From a virus, in the IMG/VR virus record IMGVR_UViG_3300027710_000044, positions 1 through 43,406 of that record: a DNA stretch of 43,406 bases; one strand, written 5' to 3'. Shown one piece after another: positions 26,193-33,400 of this stretch (positions within the stretch are counted from its first letter, which is position 1; each line of letters begins with the position of its first letter). Under the pieces are notes generated by a model. That model was not told where the DNA came from, searched no databases, and saw nothing but the letters and a program-made list of their open reading frames with translations. The position numbers and the translations under genes are program-made.

Positions 26193-26695
26193 TACTTATC
26201 TCCTTTTTTAGAACCATAAATCGCGACATTGGTTTTTGGTTCGCCAGTTTCGCAATACATATCAGCGTTAATTCCTATGTCGTTTAAAGCCTTAACCCGC
26301 CAATAAGAAGGGCTCAGGTAGTCAAGAAGTTTAATGACAATTTCCTTGTCTGACAACCTGACTTCTCCAGTATCCATATCAACGGACGACTGATGGATTC
26401 TGTCGTAAACAGTGGACATTAAGTTTTCGTTATCCCACTTCTTTCGTGGGGCTCCAGTCATGCATTTGATTTCTTCACCTGAACGAAGAGTGATGATTGT
26501 GGAATTTTCCGACTGCATTCTGTGCGTCATTTTTGCCGCATATGAGTCGTAGATGCCTGCCAGTTCCTTTTTGACATCGTTGAGAGCAACGAGTTGAGAG
26601 AGGGCTTCGTCTAGTGGTAGAGATTGGACTTCTTCGCTATTTAGATAATCGTCCAGTTTAATTAGTAACGCAGAAACGTCTGCTGGGTTTAGCAC
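26192..26695 (-). CDS. Hypothetical protein upstream of the annealing protein
   Basis: 167 residues, GTG start with GGAGG six bases upstream. The N-terminal half is helical (L-I-K-L-D-D-Y-L-N, A-L-N-D-V-K-K-E-L-A-G-I-Y-D-S-Y-A-A). It is followed by I-I-T-L-R-S-G-E-E-I-K-C-M-T-G-A-P-R-K-K-W-D and a C-terminal Y-W-R-V-K-A-L. Comparable proteins sit next to Rad52/RecT-type genes in phages, which suggests an accessory role in recombination. I do not recognise a named family. Confidence 0.6.
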   Translation of the reverse strand: MLNPADVSALLIKLDDYLNSEEVQSLPLDEALSQLVALNDVKKELAGIYDSYAAKMTHRMQSENSTIITLRSGEEIKCMTGAPRKKWDNENLMSTVYDRIHQSSVDMDTGEVRLSDKEIVIKLLDYLSPSYWRVKALNDIGINADMYCETGEPKTNVAIYGSKKGDK

Positions 26696-26718
26696 CTATA
26701 ACCTCCAATAGTTAATAC

Positions 26719-28023
26719 CTAGACGATGATACTGACAATTTTTCTTTGTGGCAACCCTAGACCAGTCAAATATGTGAAAGCACCGACAGCCGAGTCAACT
26801 TGGTCATCGTGGTCGCATGCTTCGGGAAATGAAGAAAGTTCGTCTAGCCATTCTGTAAGCCACGGTCCTCTTACGATTCTTACGTTTCCATTCGCTGCAG
26901 CGGCAGCAAATGGTCTTGCTCTGGTCACTTTGTCACCAGTTGAGCGAATTCCTTCAAAATCATACCCTGGAACCACATATCTGGCGTACTGGTCTATGAG
27001 AGCCTTGCCAGACGAGCCTGGTTCTTGCTCCATCCTGATGGTGACTCCATGACCATCTTCATAGGCTGTTTGGGCTATAAACTGCTCTACCTTTTCGTTC
27101 TTCACTCTGGCTTTTCTGACATCAAGGATGTAGGCAATTCCAGCATCAAACAGCATCAATGTACCTACGGTCCAGTCAGGGTTAGGGTTTGACGGAGAAG
27201 GTTCTGTTGCAGCCAAGTCCCAAAACCTCACTGCTCTTGCCGCAGATGAGACAACTGGGACATCTTCTGTATCAATAATAACTATGGATTCCCTATCAAA
27301 CATGGTCCCAAGCGTTGTGCTCCACCAGTCACCCTCTTCAAGACGACGACGCTCAATTGGGTCAAGGGCTTGCAAGGCTTGACGGTAGGAATCTGCGTCA
27401 ATTCCAGGGTTATCCGTCAACTTTGAGGGAACAAAGATGCGTCCCTTCTCAAGACCTTCAACAATAAATCTTTGTCTAACCCAGTTGGGGGCTGGGTTAG
27501 AGGCCGAACGCATACGAAGAGGGACTTGAGATAGCGGACCAGAAGCAGGTCGGCGCAAACGGGAGAACATGTAGCGATAGTCGGATTCACGGATTTCTGT
27601 AACTTCGTCCATTCCGATGAACTGGAATTCGGAACCCTTGTATCTGAGGTAGTCGTTGGTGTTGTTTAGATACCCGAACGAGATTCTTGCGCCAGAAGGA
27701 AAAGTAGCGACATAACTGTTTGCGTTCCAGTGAATGCCGTCCATTTCGTCCATCCATGACTTGAATCTGTCCATCAAAGCACCAGGAAGCGCCAAGTCGG
27801 CATATGTGCGTCTGAACAAAATTGCTGAATAGTTTGGTACATCTACATACTGAAGGGCAGACATCAATAGCGCAGAAGACTTTCCCCCACCAGCAGCCCC
27901 GCCGAATAAGGCTTCAATTGAATTTGTTCTAAGAAATACTTTTTGCGTCAAAGATGGCTCTTCAGGGCAAAACGGAGGCTTCTTAGGTTCTAGGTATTCT
28001 AAAACTTTTGCCCAGTCGGTCAT
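26719..28023 (-). CDS. terL: Terminase large subunit
   Basis: 434 residues. Walker A G-G-A-A-G-G-G-K-S-S at 41-50, Walker B F-I-G-M-D-E with D139/E140, and R-F-W-D-L-A (D269), R-M-E-Q-E-P (E332), H-D-D-Q-V-D-S (D405-D410) for the RNase H-like nuclease. This is a complete ATPase-nuclease packaging motor that docks on the portal. It heads the minus-strand operon, divergent from the portal by only 38 bp plus a small membrane-protein gene. No small terminase is recognised in the window. The nearby HNH gene could contribute to packaging. Confidence 0.95.
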   Translation of the reverse strand: MTDWAKVLEYLEPKKPPFCPEEPSLTQKVFLRTNSIEALFGGAAGGGKSSALLMSALQYVDVPNYSAILFRRTYADLALPGALMDRFKSWMDEMDGIHWNANSYVATFPSGARISFGYLNNTNDYLRYKGSEFQFIGMDEVTEIRESDYRYMFSRLRRPASGPLSQVPLRMRSASNPAPNWVRQRFIVEGLEKGRIFVPSKLTDNPGIDADSYRQALQALDPIERRRLEEGDWWSTTLGTMFDRESIVIIDTEDVPVVSSAARAVRFWDLAATEPSPSNPNPDWTVGTLMLFDAGIAYILDVRKARVKNEKVEQFIAQTAYEDGHGVTIRMEQEPGSSGKALIDQYARYVVPGYDFEGIRSTGDKVTRARPFAAAAANGNVRIVRGPWLTEWLDELSSFPEACDHDDQVDSAVGAFTYLTGLGLPQRKIVSIIV

Positions 28024-28046
28024 TTTTTTCTCACGATGGTGTTACG

Positions 28047-28065
28047 GCATAAAGGTTTTTTATGC
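28047..28065 (+). promoter_or_regulatory. Inverted repeat enclosing ribosome-binding site and start codon
   Basis: GCATAAA-GGTTT-TTTATGC, perfect 7-bp arms with a 5-nt loop. The Shine-Dalgarno AAAGG spans the first arm and loop, and the ATG of the first plus-strand gene is in the second arm. If folded on the mRNA it would hide both; as DNA it could also be an operator between the two divergent operons. No convincing -35/-10 pair could be read in the 38-bp gap. Confidence 0.45.
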
Positions 28066-28307
28066 GCTACGGTGTTAGTCGTATGAGCAATTTCATCACC
28101 ACCGCAATCTCCAAACTAGTAAACAGTATTATTACTTTTTTTGCAAAAATGCGAAGAGTGTTAACAAGGTCATTTATATCCTACACGCTAATGGTAGGAT
28201 TTATTATATTCACAAGTGTGGGAGCGGGTGTAATTTCGCTCGCCTTTGGTTTTATAGTGGCGGGTGTTACATGCGGGATACTAGGGTTCCTATTAGGTAT
28301 TGAGTAA
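28062..28307 (+). CDS. Small two-helix membrane protein
   Basis: 81 residues from the ATG with AAAGG six bases upstream; ATG at 28083 is an alternative start without a clear Shine-Dalgarno. The N-terminal half is amphipathic and basic (F-F-A-K-M-R-R-V-L-T-R). Residues ~42-80 are almost wholly hydrophobic, with a glycine/serine turn, enough for two membrane helices. It begins the head operon, ending 2 nt before the portal gene. Holin-like size and topology are noted, but no endolysin lies beside it, so the function is open. It could also mark a membrane site for head assembly. Confidence 0.65.
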   Translation: MRYGVSRMSNFITTAISKLVNSIITFFAKMRRVLTRSFISYTLMVGFIIFTSVGAGVISLAFGFIVAGVTCGILGFLLGIE

Positions 28308-28309
28308 AG

Positions 28310-30343
28310 ATGGCTTGGAACAATTACAACAACAAATCGCTTAACAATCAGTCGCAAAAGGCTGTTGGACCTGGTGCGCCCATTTCTCACTCTCCCGGTT
28401 TCGTGGGTCGCCCCTATACGGACTCATGGGATATTGAGCGTGTTTACAAAGAGGGAATGCAGAAGGTCACATGGGTGGCTAGATGTATTGACGCAATCGC
28501 TGGCAACCAAGCAAGACTGCCAATAATCCTTAAAAAAGATAACTCACCGCAAGGCGAGATACTTAAGGGCTCTAAGGCTAAAAACTCGGACATTCTTAAA
28601 ATCCTTAATACCAAGTCAAATATCGGAGAAAACTCATTTATCTTCCGATACAGACTTTCTTCTCAGTTGTTGATGAGTACACGAGGCGTTTTCATTGAAA
28701 AAATATATGGAAAAGACGGCGGCGTCATTGCCCTCAACCTTCTTCCGCCACAATCAACAGCACCAATTCCAGACCCAAAGAACTTTGTTGCTGGATATGA
28801 AGTAAGAATGCCAAATGGCGCTGTCATCAATATGAGACCAAAGGATGTCATCTGGATTAGAAAACCTCATCCGCTTGACCCGTACTTGTCTATGACTCCA
28901 CTTGAGGCTGCTGGTATCGCAATTGAAATTGAGAACTTGGCAAAGGTCTATAACCGCAACTACCTGATTAATGACGGCAGACCTGGCGGTCTTCTTGTTC
29001 TTCGTGGCGAAGTAGATGATGACGACAAAGAAGAGTTAAGAAACAGATTTAGAGGAAACCTTTCTCGCGTTGGTGCAACAACTGTTATCTCCTCAGATGA
29101 TGGAGCAGATTTTGTTGATACATCGGCGAACCCTAGAGACGCTGCTTACATTCAGATGCGTCAAATCACAAAAGAAGAAATCCTTGCTTCTTTTGGTGTT
29201 CCAGAGTCAGTAATCGGCAATGCTTCTGGTCGTACTTTCTCCAACGCTGGAGAAGAAATCAGAGTCTTCTGGAACGAGACAATGCTTCCACACTTGGAGC
29301 CAATCGCTAGAGCGTTAGATGAACTTGATGATGAGTATTACGTTGATTTTGATGTATCCAATGTTCCTGTTTTGATTTTGTATGAGCAGGAAAGAAATAG
29401 ATACACCAAAGAAGAGTTCACACAAGGACTAATCAGTCTCAATGAATACCGAGAAAAAATCGGAAGAAAAGAAGTTGAAAGCGATTTGGCTGACTCACTT
29501 CTTCTCAACCCAAACTTGACACCAATCGCAAACACCAAGAAGAAGATGGAACAGCCTCCTCAGGCTGGTGTCGCAGGACCTCCAGGAAGTGCTGGAATGC
29601 CACCAGGAGCGCCTGGAATGCCTGGGATGCCACCAGGAGCCATGCCAGGTGCAGAAGGTGCTCCACCAGACCCAACGACAATGCAAGGGGCAATGGAACT
29701 TGCTGCACAGGGTCAAGGAATGGCAGAAGGCGCAGGAATGGCACCAGCAGAGGCTGCGCCAGCAGAAATGGCACCACAGCAGGCATCTGCTCCAAAGGGC
29801 GGAATTCAGACAAAATCTGCAGATGACAAAGAAGAGATAACGCTCACTAGGTGGACAGAAATTCTTGACAGAAGTCTTGAGCGAATTTTTGAAAGACAGC
29901 AGAGAGTCGTTCTTGAAAAAGCAGCAGGTGTAAAAGCCAGAAAGCAACTCATTACTGGATTCCTTGACACTGAAAGCATCTTCCAATCAGACATATGGTC
30001 TAAACAGATTGAAGAAGACATCAAGCCAGTGCTGAACGCCATCATTGCTGATTCGCAAACAATATTTGCTGAAAAATCACTAATCAAAACTCCGATAACA
30101 AGCGCAGATGTTGTTACGCAAGTAAATTCTCAGATAGCAAGAATTAAATCTATAAATGACGAAACATCAGAACAAATAACTAACGCAATCCTCGGAACGC
30201 TTAATATCTCTGATGGTGACGACAGGTCTACTGCTCTTAGAACTTCACTTGTAGGGATATTTACCAACTTGATAGCGAAGAAGAGAAACGAAATTGCAGA
30301 AACTGAAGCGAGAATTGCCTGGTCAATGGGCTCCAGGATGTAG
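28310..30343 (+). CDS. HK97-type portal protein with MuF-like C-terminal domain
   Basis: 677 residues, against ~400-450 for a plain HK97 portal. Residues ~20-400 carry the portal features: V-A-R-C-I-D-A-I-A, D-V-I-W-I-R-K-P-H-P-L-D-P-Y, Y-N-R-N-Y-L-I-N-D-G-R-P-G-G, then I-L-A-S-F-G-V-P-E-S-V-I-G and G-E-E-I-R-V-F-W-N. Residues ~414-498 are a Pro/Gly/Met/Ala-rich collagen-like linker. Residues ~500-677 are helical, with E-R-I-F-E-R-Q-Q-R-V-V and a final E-I-A-E-T-E-A-R-I-A-W, reminiscent of Mu gpF-type head morphogenesis domains that are usually a separate gene. The dodecameric portal is the packaging vertex; the extension may face the head interior. Confidence 0.88.
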   Translation: MAWNNYNNKSLNNQSQKAVGPGAPISHSPGFVGRPYTDSWDIERVYKEGMQKVTWVARCIDAIAGNQARLPIILKKDNSPQGEILKGSKAKNSDILKILNTKSNIGENSFIFRYRLSSQLLMSTRGVFIEKIYGKDGGVIALNLLPPQSTAPIPDPKNFVAGYEVRMPNGAVINMRPKDVIWIRKPHPLDPYLSMTPLEAAGIAIEIENLAKVYNRNYLINDGRPGGLLVLRGEVDDDDKEELRNRFRGNLSRVGATTVISSDDGADFVDTSANPRDAAYIQMRQITKEEILASFGVPESVIGNASGRTFSNAGEEIRVFWNETMLPHLEPIARALDELDDEYYVDFDVSNVPVLILYEQERNRYTKEEFTQGLISLNEYREKIGRKEVESDLADSLLLNPNLTPIANTKKKMEQPPQAGVAGPPGSAGMPPGAPGMPGMPPGAMPGAEGAPPDPTTMQGAMELAAQGQGMAEGAGMAPAEAAPAEMAPQQASAPKGGIQTKSADDKEEITLTRWTEILDRSLERIFERQQRVVLEKAAGVKARKQLITGFLDTESIFQSDIWSKQIEEDIKPVLNAIIADSQTIFAEKSLIKTPITSADVVTQVNSQIARIKSINDETSEQITNAILGTLNISDGDDRSTALRTSLVGIFTNLIAKKRNEIAETEARIAWSMGSRM

Positions 30344-30362
30344 TTTATATATTCAATATAAA
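30344..30362. other. AT-only inverted repeat after portal gene
   Basis: TTTATAT-ATTCA-ATATAAA, perfect 7-bp arms, starting immediately after the portal stop. Too weak a stem to be a strong terminator; it could be a protein-binding site or promoter-associated palindrome. The gap 30344-30438 contains no gene. Confidence 0.35.
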
Positions 30363-30391
30363 TAAACTAAAACAAAACTTGCACTGGCAGC

Positions 30392-30404
30392 ACCACTTAG
30401 TGGT
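30392..30404. promoter_or_regulatory. Palindrome upstream of the protease polyprotein
   Basis: ACCACT-T-AGTGGT, perfect 6-bp arms around one base, followed by TTTATTATCTTTTT and then AGGGAG before the ATG at 30439. It may be an operator or a weak attenuator (stem plus T-rich run). TTGCAC lies upstream but the spacing to TATTAT is 21 bp, too long for a standard promoter. Confidence 0.4.
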
Positions 30405-30438
30405 TTATTATCTTTTTACTAAGCCTTAGGGAGAAGAC

Positions 30439-33400
30439 ATGGCAAGCACCAACATTGAGTTCAAGGCCATGCCTGGACAGTTTAATATTGATGAAGCACA
30501 GGGAATTGTTGAGTGCTTCGTTGCTGGCATTGGGAATAAAGACTCCGTGGGTGATGTTCTTATATCTGGCGCTTTTGCAAAAAGCCTTCAAAGACGCAAG
30601 CCAAGAGTGGTTTGGGGACACAACTGGAACGACCCAATCGGTAAAGTTCTAGAGATTTACGAAGTTGCTCCAGGCGATAGAAGGCTTCCGTCCAAGATGC
30701 TTAAGGCTGGCATTGGTGGTCTTTACGCAAGAGTTCAGTTCAACCTGAACTCCGAAAAGGGTCGCGAAGCGTTTGCAAATGTTGCTTTCTTTGGGCAAGA
30801 ACAAGAATGGTCAATTGGATATAAGACTCTTGATGCAATCTTTGACCCAAACATGCAAGCCAATGTTCTTAAAGAAGTAGAACTTTACGAAGTCTCTCCA
30901 GTTCTTCATGGAGCCAATCAATTGACGGGAACAATATCCGTCAAGTCTGACGATGCCATCACTTTGGCTGAATCAGAAAAAGGCTGGGGCATGATGGGTC
31001 CTCATCATATGATGGGACAAATGCCGCAAAAACCAAACATGATTGTAATTCGGGAAGACGATGACGACGATTACGAATCAGAAAAGCCAATTTTTGCTGA
31101 AGGCCTGGCTCGCCCACTTGGTGGAGAACAGCGTCAGCGCCTTGAAAGAGAAATTTCTGAAAGAACTAACTCAAAAATTAAATTGATTGAAGCAACTGAG
31201 AGTACTGCTGTATTCATGAAGTTCTCTCCCAATGGAGCGCCAACCGTTTATAGAATCGGTTATCACACTCCAGACAATTACTCAACATTTATGTTTGGTA
31301 AGCCAGAGGTAACTAATAGCGGAAATAGCGGTTCACGCATTGTCGTTCCATCACAGATGCCATCAATGCCAATGCAGGTAAAGCCTGGATATCAGCAGGG
31401 CTATGGAGAAATTATGCCGAAATCTGACGAAAAATCAGACCTTGCATCTCAGATTGAGCAATTAGAAGATTTAATTGCTGAAGAGATTGATGAAAAAGTT
31501 GGCAAGACAATCAACAAGAAAAATCTTTCAAAATTAAAAGCAATTCTTGAAAACCTTCAAGATGTAATTTCTTCTGCAGAAAAAGAAGACCTTGAAACAA
31601 AGAGTTATCTGATTCCCGTTAAACTAGAAGAAGCGTTTAACACCAAATCATTGCTTGACCCAATTTTTGATTACCACAGGGTTGAATCCGTAGTTACAGA
31701 AGATGGAATCCTAATTACGTCAGGCATAACAAAAGACCTGGTTGAGGCTATAGATAACGCCCAGAAGGGAATCGGTAGAAGTATCGGTGGTAGCCCGGGA
31801 AAAGTAAGGGCAGCCGGTAGGGCTGCTTCCGCAAACTTCGACCCGAACGCATGGGACGGAGATAATGACGGAATCGTTCAGGAAGGAACGCCCTTCCAAC
31901 GCCCTGCAATTCCTGGTGTTAATGACTTTTCAACCAGAGGAAAAGTAAACAAAAGAAGAGCAACAGAGGGATTTGCCAGTCAATCAGGCGTTGTCCCAGC
32001 AGCACAATCCGTAAGCGGAGAAGTTGTTTCAAAAAACGAATTGCCAAAATCTTTAGTTAAACGCATGGAAGACGCTGCAGCGTCTGCCGTAGGGCGCAAG
32101 GGAGACTCTTCAAAAATTATTGATGGGGCAAAAGAAGTATTAACAAACCTTACTGATGAAAAACTTAAAGACAGTGTTGGTAAGTCTGTATCTAATGCAA
32201 GAAAACGATTAGCGGAAATGCTTTCTGACGAAAAAATTATTGAACAATTTTCTTCACAAGAAAAAATTGAAGATTTTATGGATGACATGGCATTTTCCAT
32301 TCAGAAAATGCTTGACCTGCATGTTGACTCTGTTAAAAAAACAGGAACCGACAGTGAAATAGAAGAAATTAAAGAAATTGTAGATAACGCAAGCAATGAC
32401 CTTGATGACGTTTTTAAACAATTAACTTCTCGTTCTAAGTCTTTTTGGGAGAAAAGACGTGAACCTGATTCTTACAGAACAATAGAAGAAGCAAAAGAAT
32501 CAGCAAGATTAGACAGACAACTTTTGATGACATCGCTAAGAGAAGGCGGAGAACCAGAAGACCTTGAAGAAACATTGCGTTTACAGGATGGCGTAAACCT
32601 ATTACGTAGCGATTCTGAAAAAATTATTGATGGGAAAATGTCTCTTGAAGATTTTAATTACGAATTAGAAAAAGCAATTGATGGAATTATAGAAAACGAC
32701 CCGTCAATTGAGCCTGAAGAATTAGTAAATGAACTTGCTGATGCATTGCGCGAAGGCGCGTCAAAAGACGGTGCAAACCCCTTAATCGTCTCTCTTGCTA
32801 AAGAATTTGGTGATGAAAAAATCACTGGTGGCGATTTAATTGACTACCTAAATATGACTCGTAGAGATTCTAAATACAGAGCAGATAGAGGCAAAATTGA
32901 AAAAGAAAACATTCGTGTTTTTGCTTCTAATAGCGGCAGTGGCAATAATCGAATTGTAAGACCTACGGGCATACAAAGAGATGAACGGGGAAATGTTGAT
33001 GCTACCGAAGCACGCAATATGAGAGCAGAACGCGATAATGCTGTATTTGAAAAATTAAGAGAATTTGGTTTGTCAGACGAAGAAATTGAACAACTAACAG
33101 GCGTACCTAACGGCGGACGCAACGTTGAGCAAGGCGATATTAGTCAGGATGAATTAGACGAACTAAACACCGTAATTAATGAAGGAATAGCAGAAGGTCT
33201 TGAAAGTGGAGAAATTACTGGTGTTGTTTCAAGAGAAGATGCTCGCAGAATTCTTGAAGAGAGTGAAGGTCTTGCTCGTGTAAATCCAGGACTTGCTTCA
33301 TCTGGAAAAACGCCAAGAAAGAAAATTACCAAAGACGGAACAGTTACTCCTCAAAAGAACCTCTCAATCACCCTTGATGATGACACAATTGGTGTTCTTA

